From assembly GCA_012862575.1 (NCBI GenBank), contig BLSF01000028.1, positions 186,001 to 250,000 on the forward strand: a DNA stretch of 64,000 bases. The letters run 5' to 3'. This DNA is from Parietichytrium sp. I65-24A. Taxonomy: Eukaryota; Sar; Bigyra; Thraustochytrida; Thraustochytriidae. Below are positions 28,500 to 37,949 of the stretch, piece after piece. How positions within the stretch are numbered: position 1 is the first letter of the stretch; the number at the start of each line of letters is the position of its first letter. A model generated the notes under the pieces. That model searched no databases. It was not told where the DNA came from and worked only from the letters and a program-made list of their open reading frames with translations. The position numbers and the translations under genes are program-made.

Positions 28500-30605
28500 A
28501 TGAGCGAGGAGGCAGAGTGCGATGTGGCGCTGGCAGGGGCGCTGTCGCGCGTGGCGGAGCTGGTGCCCAAGCTTGTGCAGGTGAGCGCCAGCAACGATGA
28601 GTCGCGCGCGGAAGAGAAGGATGTGGCGAGCGGCGTGCTGGTGTCGTTCCGCGCAGGCGCGCGAGATGCTCTGGCGGCAGGACTGGCCGTTGACGCTGCG
28701 CTGGAGAAGGAGAAGGCGCTGGCCGAGCAGGAGCGAGTGGCGCTGGAGAATGTGCAGTACGAGAAGGCGCACCTGCTCAAGGAGATTGAGCGATGCGAGA
28801 GGTTCCAGCCGCGCAAAGCAGCCGCAGTGCACCTCGTGCCTGTGCAGGTCTTTCAAGCCACGGCGCCGGAGCATCTGCTGCGGGATTTGCAAGACGGGCA
28901 AGGCGTGGGCCAAACCAATGGCAGTGAAGAAGACGGGGAGGAGAAAGAGGCCAGGGAGCACAGACTGCATTTGGCGAGGCTATCGCACGAACTGTTGCTG
29001 CGCAGGCAGCTCAAGGACGAGCTGCAGCAGGTTTTGCAGCAGGAGCGGGACGTGAAGAAGGAGACTGCGCAGCTGAAAGGCTTCTTGGACGGGCTCCCAG
29101 CCAAAGTCGCGGCCGTCAAAGAGGCTGCTAAGGAGGTGGAAGAGCACTTTGGCAAGCCCGTGCTGGCCCGCCTGGCCCGCCACGAAATGTGTAGAAAGCT
29201 GCCCGCACCACTATACATGGTGTACTGCCAGCTGGAGGCGTACGGAGACGCTTTCGGCGGAGTGTCCGTGTCAGTGGAGGAGGGCGAGGAGGAAGAGGCC
29301 GAAGAAGGTGGCGCCTCGCCAGAAGAAAAGGGAAAAGAAAAAGATGCTGATGCTGATGCTGATGTTGATGCTGATGCCGATCCGGAGGCAGATATGGATG
29401 TAGACGAACGGGGCAATGCTGGCGCGCCGGCACCAAACGCCAAGCGCACGCGCACCTCTCAAGATAAAGCAGGTTCTGCGCCTGAGAGCAAAAAGGCAAA
29501 AACTGCCAGTGCAATTCATTCGAGCGGTAAAGGGTTGTTTCATCCACACAGACTCTCTGTGAAGGCCAATTTGCAGTCCAAAAAGAGTCAGGTCAACGTG
29601 ACATTGTCATTTCAGTATTTCGTCGCTCTCAACGTAGTGACCGTGGAAGCCATTGACCACGTCGGGCTTTTGGCCAACTTGTACTCTAACGACACCGGGC
29701 AGGTCCTGCCTCACGTGCAAGCCGACAGCACAGACGGGGCGTCCGCGTCGGCGACAGTCGAAGGGACCCGCAAGCTGGCCTTTCCTGAGAGCGTGAGAGG
29801 ACGGCCGTACAAGTGGCTCCAGTGGCTTGCGGGGATCTATCAGCTCTCTCCGGACGGCATGCAGGCCGACTCGCAGCCCTCTACTCAGAGCGTTGTCAAG
29901 AGCATCCTCGGACGTGTTGGCGCCCAGGAATCCTTGTCGGAGCAGCTGAAGACTTTGGAGAGAAAACCCCACCCGGTCCCAGTTCACAGCTCTGCCGAAC
30001 ACCTGTTTCCCCCCTCTGCGTCAACTCGGCTGGTAGGGTGGCAAGAGATGAGCCCTGCGGAGGCAGACTCGCGCATCGCTCAGAAGGCCATCACAAGAGG
30101 GGTCGGGGTGCCCATCGTATACCGCAACGCCGCTGCCAAACAAGCATACCGAGAGGAACGAAGCGGTGGGTCCTCGTGGGCAAACTTTGGCCGGCGCTGC
30201 TTTTTTGGCAAGCTGCAGACGGCCAACAAGGACGTTTTCGAGACGATTGTACAAGTTTTCGTGGACTACCCGAGGCGGGCACCGCAATTTACTCTCTTCC
30301 ACGAGGACGAGACGATTGTCAAGCTCGTCGAGCGAGAGGTCAACGATTACGCCGATGAACTCCACGCCGGAGATGAGCTTTCCTTGCTCTCGCATCAGCT
30401 GCGGAGGCTTCAAATGTGCTTGGACGTTGCCTCGTCGGCCGACAGGGGCCAGACTAGTGATTCTCAGACTCCTGGTGCGCAAGACGACTCTTTGAACGCA
30501 AGCTCGTCGTCTTACTCATCGTCCCTTGACCGCAAATTTCGCGGTCGAGATCGTCGCCTCGCATTTGTCTACGACGTTCACTCGAGAACGTTTGTTCACC
30601 GTTAG
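28500..30605 (+). CDS. THO complex subunit 5 (THOC5/FMIP) homologue
   Basis: An intronless 701-residue protein. THO loads mRNA-export factors onto nascent transcripts in the nucleus. The FMIP signature is clear: ENVQYEKAHLLKEIERCERF, then HLVPVQVFQATAPEHLL, LARLSHELLLRRQLKDELQQ (coiled coil) and RKLPAPLYMVYCQLEAYGDA. At residues ~260-310 a species-specific acidic insert contains an Asp-Ala/Asp-Val repeat encoded by GATGCT triplets (DADADADVDADADPEADMD), followed by a basic segment that could be a nuclear localisation signal (NAKRTRTSQDKAGS ... ESKKAKTA). The C-terminal part continues with RRAPQFTLFHEDET and ends in FVYDVHSRTFVHR, both typical of the family. It converges with the aldehyde dehydrogenase gene 280 bp away. 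An AATAAA lies about 60 nt after the stop. Confidence 0.88.
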   Translation: MSEEAECDVALAGALSRVAELVPKLVQVSASNDESRAEEKDVASGVLVSFRAGARDALAAGLAVDAALEKEKALAEQERVALENVQYEKAHLLKEIERCERFQPRKAAAVHLVPVQVFQATAPEHLLRDLQDGQGVGQTNGSEEDGEEKEAREHRLHLARLSHELLLRRQLKDELQQVLQQERDVKKETAQLKGFLDGLPAKVAAVKEAAKEVEEHFGKPVLARLARHEMCRKLPAPLYMVYCQLEAYGDAFGGVSVSVEEGEEEEAEEGGASPEEKGKEKDADADADVDADADPEADMDVDERGNAGAPAPNAKRTRTSQDKAGSAPESKKAKTASAIHSSGKGLFHPHRLSVKANLQSKKSQVNVTLSFQYFVALNVVTVEAIDHVGLLANLYSNDTGQVLPHVQADSTDGASASATVEGTRKLAFPESVRGRPYKWLQWLAGIYQLSPDGMQADSQPSTQSVVKSILGRVGAQESLSEQLKTLERKPHPVPVHSSAEHLFPPSASTRLVGWQEMSPAEADSRIAQKAITRGVGVPIVYRNAAAKQAYREERSGGSSWANFGRRCFFGKLQTANKDVFETIVQVFVDYPRRAPQFTLFHEDETIVKLVEREVNDYADELHAGDELSLLSHQLRRLQMCLDVASSADRGQTSDSQTPGAQDDSLNASSSSYSSSLDRKFRGRDRRLAFVYDVHSRTFVHR

Positions 30606-30881
30606 AGATAGTAATGTACTTGCTCCCATTCCAATTTTCTCGTCATACAAAACAAGAAGGTGCGATAATAAAGAACACACCGACACAATTACTCTTGTAA
30701 TTTGCTCTCTTGCGATGTCGTGGAAATTGCGAACAGTAAGGTGAGAAGCCTCCGTTATAGCATTTAAAAGAGAGAGCTCCATTGGTTTTGAACAGCGTAG
30801 TTGTTTTTTCGTTTGCCTCGGAAATTAATGTATGGTAGAAAAATAAAATCGAACGTGCGTCACTCAGCTTGGGATCTTTCC

Positions 30882-32687
30882 TTAATCCAGCTTTTTCCCG
30901 GCCTTGGGCTTCGAGCTGAAAAGAATACTGCTCAGCAACCCATACAAGCCCTTGGCTTTCTGAATCAAATTGGGGTGGTAGGCCATGGTGATGAGGTTCT
31001 GGCCAGCCAAGTGGCAGTCGGAACTGGTTGGGTAGATGAATGGTTCCGGAAGAGCGGTTTGAACACCTGGAATGCGATCTTCCGTGATTGCTTTGACATT
31101 GCAGCAAGCGCGCAGCCCTTCAGGACCAGCAAACTTGTCAAAACCAGAGCCTCCGCGACCTCCAAATGGGAGACTCTGACACAGATAGTTGATGCCAAAG
31201 TCGTTGATGTTTGCCATACCTGCGCGAACGCCACGCGCGATGCGACGTGCCCGTGTAACATCCTTGGAGAATATAGACGAGCCTAGAGCGTAGGAGCAAT
31301 CGTTCACCTGCTCCAACAAGGTGCTCTCGTCCGACCAACTGCGGATGGCCATCACCGGGCCAAACACCTCCTCCTGGGCAATGCGCATGTCCGAGGTAAT
31401 GCCAGTAAGAATCGTTGGCTCGAAAAAGTTTCCTGGTCGAAGCTTTTCGTTGCGCTTGCCCCCGGTCAGCAGTTTGGCACCTTTCGCTACCGCGTCATCA
31501 ACGAGGCTCTGAATGTGGTCAATGGCTCCAGGCATCGTCATCGCACCAAGGTCTATGCCGCTTGCACAGCTCTTGCCCAGAGGCACCCCTTGACGCATTT
31601 GTTGCACGGACTGCAGGGACATTTGCACGAATTGATCATGGATGCGCTCGTGCACAAAAATGCGTTCGATGCCGATACAGTTCTGTCCACAGTTTTGAAA
31701 CACTCCGCGCATTGCGATTGGAACCACGGTCTTGAGGTCAATGTCTTCGCAAAGAATGAAAGGGTCCTTGCCGCCAAGCTCGAGCACCACCGGAGTCAGA
31801 TTCGCCGACGCACCGCGCATCACCAGGCGGCCAACCTTGTCCGAGCCAGTAAAGATGACTTTGTTCACCTTGGACTCCACGAGGGCAGCGCCAGTCTCTG
31901 CCATACCTGTTACCACCTGAACGAGGTCTGGCGAATATCCAGCCGCCTCAATAGCCTTACGCACAGGCCGCAAGAGGTAGTCCGCCGACCAAGACGTGTA
32001 CTCGCTCACCTTGCACACCACGCCGTTTCCGGAGAAGATTCCCGACACGATGTGGTTGAGCAGATTGTGCCCCACGTAATTGAACGGGGCCAGCACTCCT
32101 AACACGCCAAGCGGCTCGAACTCTACACGGACAGACTTGTGCAAGGTCATCAGCCCTTGCCCTCCGCGGCTCTCCGGCTGCAGGATGTCTTCGCCGTAGT
32201 TGATCATCCACCGAATCTTCTCGCACGTTGGCGTGATCTCGCCCAGCACAGCGCACAGCCGCGTTTTGCCAGTGTCCCTGCAGCACACCCTCGCAATGTC
32301 CTCCTGATGCCGCAGGTAATACCCGAGGATCGCGCGCAGCACCGCTCGCCGTTCCGCGAACGTGCTCTTGGCCCATTCCACCTGCGCCGCTTGAGCCTTT
32401 GCCACCAGCTCGTCCACGCGCGACTTTGACATCATCTCCACCTCGCCCAGCCGCTCTGCAGTCGCCGGATCGTAGCATTGCAGCTTACCCGGCCTGTCCT
32501 CCAGCACCAGCTCCATCTTCTCGCGCACTTGGAGCCCCGACGCACTTTCCGAGGTCTCCGTCTCCGTCATTGGCACCTCGATTTCGCCATAGTCGGGGTC
32601 GCTCACGTGCTGCAGCCCCCATCTCCACACGCTGTACGCTGCCCAGCACACCACTCCACACGCCACTGCCGCCGTGCACCACTCCAT
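30882..32687 (-). CDS. Membrane-anchored aldehyde dehydrogenase, ALDH22/Msc7 type
   Basis: An intronless 601-residue protein. Residues ~3-22 are hydrophobic (CTAAVACGVVCWAAYSVW), a probable N-terminal ER signal anchor as in plant ALDH22A1. The ALDH domain begins at ~65 (LQCYDPATAERLGEV). Diagnostic stretches include CCRDTGKTRLCAVLGEI, VRVEFEPLGVLGVLAPFNYV, VIFTGSDKVGRLVM, VVLELGGKDPFILCEDIDL (catalytic Glu303) and QNCGQNCIGIERIFVHERIH (nucleophile Cys337). The Glu-Cys spacing is the canonical 34. The enzyme oxidises aldehydes with NAD(P)+; the physiological substrate of this subfamily is not settled. A CT run upstream reads as a purine leader on the coding strand. Confidence 0.92.
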   Translation of the reverse strand: MEWCTAAVACGVVCWAAYSVWRWGLQHVSDPDYGEIEVPMTETETSESASGLQVREKMELVLEDRPGKLQCYDPATAERLGEVEMMSKSRVDELVAKAQAAQVEWAKSTFAERRAVLRAILGYYLRHQEDIARVCCRDTGKTRLCAVLGEITPTCEKIRWMINYGEDILQPESRGGQGLMTLHKSVRVEFEPLGVLGVLAPFNYVGHNLLNHIVSGIFSGNGVVCKVSEYTSWSADYLLRPVRKAIEAAGYSPDLVQVVTGMAETGAALVESKVNKVIFTGSDKVGRLVMRGASANLTPVVLELGGKDPFILCEDIDLKTVVPIAMRGVFQNCGQNCIGIERIFVHERIHDQFVQMSLQSVQQMRQGVPLGKSCASGIDLGAMTMPGAIDHIQSLVDDAVAKGAKLLTGGKRNEKLRPGNFFEPTILTGITSDMRIAQEEVFGPVMAIRSWSDESTLLEQVNDCSYALGSSIFSKDVTRARRIARGVRAGMANINDFGINYLCQSLPFGGRGGSGFDKFAGPEGLRACCNVKAITEDRIPGVQTALPEPFIYPTSSDCHLAGQNLITMAYHPNLIQKAKGLYGLLSSILFSSKPKAGKKLD

Positions 32688-33876
32688 CTCTCTCTTTCTC
32701 TCTCTTTCTCTCTCTCGAGCTCGCTGGAGCTTGACCTTGCGCTATCTCGCTATCTTGAGAGCGTTGGCTGCACCCGCTGTACTCGCAGTACTCTCGCACG
32801 GCAGCTTGAAGCAGTGACTGGCAGCGTACGTACTTGGACGTGGTACTCAGTAAGTTTAGCTTCCAAGTTTGATTTGATTGCGCCCGCAATTGTGTGAATT
32901 CGCAAGGCGAGAGTAGCTGATGGAGCAAACTTTGTTCAATGATGTACTTGATCGATCAATGAATGGAACGAATGAAACGAATGAATGCTTGTTGGTTTTT
33001 GATTTTATATGGGTGTGGTGTGGCGGGATGGGATGGGATGGGGGGGCTGATTGTGGACATCATGGGGATGGCGGTGGTGATGTGATGATGGTCATGGTCG
33101 CTCCGAGAGTTTTTTGTTTGGCGAAGCTTGGATGCGCAATCAGTGAAAATCTTCTAGGCACCCTCCCGAATAAAGTCATATGGCGTCATAGGGTACTTCA
33201 GCCGGGGATAACATAGGTACTTCGGTACTGTTAATGGCTTCTACCTTTTCAGCGACCTGAGCTTTTCAGGAACAGGTTCGTGGCGGTTCTTGCAGCGCAT
33301 TGCCACGCACACGCTGTGCCACACTCGGGTTCTCTTCCTTCGTCAATACTAGCAATGATTTGATTCAAGTAAACGAGAACTTTAAGACGCATTTTCTGAC
33401 TATGCTCAAGTAACGAGATATTGTTCTGGGTTGTAGTTCGACGTTGCCGATCTGCAGCTGGATAATTGAGCCTGCGACCAAAACCAAGATAATCGTTTCA
33501 TTTCTTCGGTTTTTACTATCTGTAAAATTATGGGCCGCAAAATTCGCTTCGAGCTTTGAGAATGCTGCAAATAAAAACTGGGCTATTTACAATCTAAATA
33601 TCGGATTTAATTTGCCAAGCTTCGCTAGACCTCACACTTACTTCATTTGTCGACTGGTCAGATTATATTGTTTAGATGATTTGAAAGTTAATGGCGGGAC
33701 ATCCGTCGTGAGGAGAGTAGAAGACTACCCTCCATGCTCTTTTCCAAAAAGAAGAAGGACGGCTAAAAGAAATCACTCCTTTTTCAAATTTCGCTCGGTT
33801 GAGCATCTCTCGATCTCGGAGAGCACTTGTTTTTGCGAATTTTGTTGTTATGGGGGATGGCAAATCTCAATTTATG
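32688..33876. other. Intergenic, no gene seen
   Basis: The left end carries a CT run (32689-32718), a GA-rich leader on the minus strand for the aldehyde dehydrogenase. GGGATGGGATGGGATGGGGGG lies at 33027-33047. From about 33350 onward the sequence becomes AT-rich and stays so through the GPCR genes. The 183-codon plus-strand ORF at 33444 has no recognisable domain and overlaps the 3' end of the GPCR gene. Confidence 0.5.
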
Positions 33877-35343
33877 TTAAAGAATATCAGCTGCTGAATC
33901 AGCGATCTCTAGATGCGAGTTTGTCTGAAGAGAACTCAGATCAGTTCGAGGATCGTAGGTGTAGCTTTGCATCGGATAGGAATTGTTTTCGCTAGTCTCT
34001 GTAGCTACTGCATCCAGCACTATGTTAGCTTTGCTACTCTCGCAACCAATTTTCCTCGCTGGCGCAGCAACTGAAGTTGCTGGACCATGTGTCACTGTCG
34101 AGCTTCGCTCTTCGTTTCGGCTTGTAATAGTCCAAAATGAGCTTAACGAGACGCAACATCGCAAGGAGCCAGATTTCGTGCTGGACTCTGAGATGACTCT
34201 TGAGGATCTTAATTGCAGTTTGCGAACAGCCCGTTCTTTACCCCGTTGAATTGCAGCTTCTTTGTATCTTCGTGGCAGGCAGCTGTAAAGCATAGCGACT
34301 TTCAAACTCTTGTTCTTGTATCCATAGATGAGAGGGCTGCACATGCTGCTCGTCGCAGCTGCGACACCAAGAAGTTTTTCTATCGCCTGGAACCCAATGA
34401 ACGTTACTCCACTCGCCAATTTAATCGCAGTGAACAAAAAGTAAATGTAGAGCGGTGTCCACATTATAAGCACACTTGCACTCATGAGCACCATTAGGCG
34501 GGTGCTTTTGTTGTGCTGATGCATTTCATGCTGGGTGAGCGGCTCGACATGTTGCTGAACAGCACGTTTTGAGTTATTGACAATCCGAAGCAAATCACGG
34601 TACACTCTCACAGTGTAGATTATTGGGCCACCAAGCGTCACTGCGCAAACTGTGATCACCTCTCCTGTCCAAAGAGGATTACAAAACGCCCCAGAACAAG
34701 CCATTCGTGCGGACGAAACGCTGGCATAAAATAAGAGGAGAACACTTGATGCCCCCCAAACCCAAAGTGTATACAGTATCACTGCACGTTTTATCGGAAA
34801 GTTCTGATTCTTGATAATGCGCACCTTGCGAGAGTATGCAATGAAGGACAGAGAAAACACCGTCGAATGGCAGGTCATTACAATTCCAAAGCCATAGATG
34901 GCACACCCTGCTGCGCCACCGACCAAGGCTCCATTGTTCAGAAGTGTACCAAGATTAAAGACGACAACAAGAACACCGACCGTAAGATCACTGACTCCTT
35001 GCCCAGCGACAAGAATGTAATGAAGCTGGTGAAGCTTTTCATCTCTCCAAATTCCAATGAGCAAGGCACTGTTTAGTAAAACCACGCAGATACCAAGGAA
35101 TGCCAGAAGGGTATAATACAGGACAAGGTAGCCACTTCCTGAGATTTTCCAGTCGATGTTGCTGCCGACGATTTTGTCGCAATCACAGAGGTCAATTGCA
35201 CTGAGCGTTTCCAAGGTAGCATTGCAAAGAGAATCTGTCATGTTGTCGAGCGAATTCATGTTGAAACACTTGGAAGTTTGGGAACTGCCAACCTCGCGAA
35301 AATTTGATGTACACACTTGTAAACTACAACCTCGTTGAAACAC
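33877..35343 (-). CDS. Rhodopsin-like (class A) G protein-coupled receptor, paralogue 1
   Basis: An intronless 488-residue protein; a start at the ATG at 35259 (MNSLDNMTDSLCNATLET) is also possible. Seven TM helices carry class A landmarks. TM1 has Asn in VVLLNSALLIGIW, TM2 has Asp in GQGVSDLTVGV, and TM3 begins with Cys in GCAIYGFGIVM and ends AYSRK in place of DRY (Arg kept). TM4 has Trp (LYTLWVWGASSVL), the second extracellular loop has Cys (GAFCNP), TM5 has Pro (LGGPIIYTV), TM6 has MWTPLYIYF in place of CWxP, and TM7 has CSPLIYGYKNKSLKVAM, an NPxxY-like end followed by helix 8. The N-terminus has N-glycosylation sequons. The C-tail is long and Ser-rich. The ligand is unknown. It is head-to-head with the paralogue at 36476. 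Confidence 0.85.
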   Translation of the reverse strand: MFQRGCSLQVCTSNFREVGSSQTSKCFNMNSLDNMTDSLCNATLETLSAIDLCDCDKIVGSNIDWKISGSGYLVLYYTLLAFLGICVVLLNSALLIGIWRDEKLHQLHYILVAGQGVSDLTVGVLVVVFNLGTLLNNGALVGGAAGCAIYGFGIVMTCHSTVFSLSFIAYSRKVRIIKNQNFPIKRAVILYTLWVWGASSVLLLFYASVSSARMACSGAFCNPLWTGEVITVCAVTLGGPIIYTVRVYRDLLRIVNNSKRAVQQHVEPLTQHEMHQHNKSTRLMVLMSASVLIMWTPLYIYFLFTAIKLASGVTFIGFQAIEKLLGVAAATSSMCSPLIYGYKNKSLKVAMLYSCLPRRYKEAAIQRGKERAVRKLQLRSSRVISESSTKSGSLRCCVSLSSFWTITSRNEERSSTVTHGPATSVAAPARKIGCESSKANIVLDAVATETSENNSYPMQSYTYDPRTDLSSLQTNSHLEIADSAADIL

Positions 35344-36475
35344 TGCGTGCGCTTCTGTAAAAGACGTTGTGAAATAGTTAACGCGAACTTCGAGTTTTCG
35401 TTTCGAAGTAAATAGATGAGTGATTGGTTTGAATTGGACATTGATTTCAAAGTTTCTATGGTCAATATGTTCGTTCGTTCACAAGCTGAACTTGCTTAGA
35501 GAAAGAATTGAATTGGAGATTACGAAGGGAGATCTCCAGCAAGAACAAATTGGACGAGTGATTGACAACAGACAAAGAGCGTTTGGCAACTCGAGATGGA
35601 CAAATAGTCAATGCCACGAGAAATGCATAAGAGAGTCGTTTAAAATGTGAATTGCAAAGTCGGGCTCTGACAGTCCAACCGAAGGAACATGGACTTGAGC
35701 AATTGACCATTCAACTCCTTGATACGTGCCTTCTAGATCCAGCAAGTAAATTCGTTTATCAAAAATTGCGCAGAAGGAAACGGAACAGGTCAAATTTTGG
35801 ACTTGGTCGAAGGCGTTGGATTTCTTGACACACTTGGTAATTCTGTGTTTTGGCACCATATTATACTTCACACAAACTTCAGCGTACACGCTGAGACGGT
35901 GCACTTGTCGTTTGCAATTTGTGAACGGAAGTGTAATACAAAACTGAAGAATGAAATGAACCCACTATGAATGGCCATGAGCGATCTCTTGGCAATTTCC
36001 AATTACAAAAAGAATACCCGCACATCCGTTGTGACTGCTAGACCGACGGATAAATCACGGGCCCAATGTGTCTTTGCTTTTGTTCTTCGCTGATTACACC
36101 TGGAAGTGCAGCCCTTTTGACCCAAATTCTGACATCAAATCATCACGCTACTTTTCGAAATTTGAAACCATTGACCAATGAGAAAGCGTTTCGAACCTCC
36201 TATAGATAGTACTACACTCTGAAGAAATTAATCTGTGGTGATTGACTCTGTTTTTTAATCTAACGAGTGATATACAATTGTTAAGACCTACTAAATCCTC
36301 GACCCATAGCACTGATTCGGTCGATACTACGCCCTCAGTACGAGTACCTATAACGTCATGGTTTCAATGTATCCCAAGTGCAGTGCACTCAACTTCACCA
36401 GTCCCGAAACGGTGTTCATATTGCAAACAGTTTGCACACTGAGAATTAGGAGGTCAAACCACTTCACACGCAAAG
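35344..36475. other. Shared upstream region of the divergent GPCR pair
   Basis: AT-rich DNA between the two receptor starts. It holds a 98-codon minus-strand ORF (35608-35904) with no recognisable domain, which I do not call. It lacks the purine-rich leaders seen before housekeeping genes. Confidence 0.45.
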
Positions 36476-37855
36476 ATGGACTCTGCAGACGGCGAAATCA
36501 TATGCGGTTTCAAACTGTATGAGAATGAAGTTGCACCTGCTAACAAATTATTCGATTGCGTGAGTGAGTTTCCTGAGGAGAACATTAATTACGACATCTC
36601 GAACCTTGCAGGCGTCATTGCCTATTACAAATGTTTGTCGCTGATCGCGGCATTGATCATCGTTTCCAACGTCAGCATAGTAGTCGGCGTTCTTCGTGAC
36701 AAAAAGCTCCGCAGACAAACATATAATCAGCAGATCGTCGGGCAAGCTCTCACAGACCTTTTTGTTGGTTCCTTGATATTCACATTCCAGTACGGAACAG
36801 TGCTAAATGATGGACGCTTTCTTGGTGCTGGAGTCGGATGTACTTTATACGGATTTGCCATTGTATCCACTTGCCATTGTACAGTTTTCTCGCTCACATG
36901 GATTGCGTACGTGAGAAAGGCAAAAATCCTACAAAATCGTTCAATTTCTGATCGCAAAATTTGGAAGATGTACATATGTTTCGTTTGGGGCGCGACTCTC
37001 TTGATTGGAATTTACTACAGCTTAGTAACGAAATCAAGAATGGTTTCGTCTGGAGCATTTTGCAATCCCATTTACAATTTTGCGGTTCTGGTTCCTTGTG
37101 CTCTGCTGATCATTGTTCCTATCATCTATATCATAGACTCGTACTGGAAGATTCATGTTTTGATGGTGAGCATGAATACCAAAGTCAACGCAATCCAGGG
37201 ACAAGCTACCCCTCCACTTCCTTCTCCAAAGTTACAAACCGGGGATTCGAAAGAGAAAGGAAAATTTCAAAAGGATGAAAGCGGAAACTCTGTTGTTGAT
37301 GCGAAAATGAGAAGAAATGGGCTTTCCATTTTCAGAAGGTCGAGATTGTATAAAAAGCCGAGCTGGAAGACAACCCGATATAAGCAGCAGAACAAAGCAA
37401 CAAAGCTCATGATTTTGATGTGTGCTTCAATCCTTTTTTGTTGGTTGCCACTCTATATTTAGTAAGTTTGGATGTATTTGTCCCACTTTGCTTCGGTGAA
37501 TTGTGAAGATCTGATAGCGTTTATGTGAAGCTTCGCATCTATATTAGTCGACTTGGTAACGCAAGGAGGATTCAAAGGCAACAGCGCATCGGAATTCGCA
37601 CTTGGACTCGCAGCAGGGGCGAGTAGTTTATGCAGTCCTGTCATATACGGTGCCAACAATCGATCGATTCGGCATGCAATGATTTGTGCGTTTCTTCCGA
37701 GATGGTGTAGAGAGAAAGTCAAGGCAGGTCTTTTCAAGTGTAGAAAGAAGCAGGGAAAGGCAACCGCTGCGGGCTATGAATACCGTAACACCAAAACTTC
37801 CGTAACCATATCGAGCACGGGCCGCACGGTATGTGATACGCTGGACGCGCGCTAG
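36476..37855 (+). CDS. Rhodopsin-like (class A) G protein-coupled receptor, paralogue 2
   Basis: Two exons, 36476-37461 and 37531-37855. The donor is TATATTTA|GTAAGT and the acceptor TTATGTGAAG; the joint rebuilds LPLYIYFASILV at the end of TM6, matching LYIYFLFTAI in paralogue 1, and gives 436 residues. Class A features: Asn in IVSNVSIVVGVL, Asp in GQALTDLFVGS, Cys in GCTLYGFAIVS, AYVRK in place of DRY, Trp in CFVWGATLL, Cys in GAFCNP, Pro in LIIVPIIYI, canonical CWLP in TM6, and CSPVIYGANNRSIRHAM in TM7/helix 8. The third intracellular loop is long and basic, about 100 residues longer than in typical short-loop receptors. Intronless paralogue 1 either lost this intron or this gene gained it. 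Ligand and G-protein partner are unknown. Confidence 0.87.
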
Positions 37856-37949
37856 TTCGCGGCTGGCGCAGTATTATATCAGACTAGAGTAACACAGCAG
37901 ATTTCTGTTTCGTTTTTCAATCAGGCAGTTTTGCGATCCTCGGCGGAGC

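Noticed and set aside
28262-29455. Minus-strand ORFs of 170-200 codons across THOC5
   Set aside because: Ser/Ala-rich shadows of the Glu/Ala/Asp-rich THOC5 coding sequence.
33444-33995. 183-codon plus-strand ORF
   Set aside because: AT-rich, no recognisable domain, overlaps the 3' end of the GPCR on the other strand.
35608-35904. 98-codon minus-strand ORF between the two GPCR genes
   Set aside because: No domain, no clear start context, and in the AT-rich shared promoter region; kept as intergenic.
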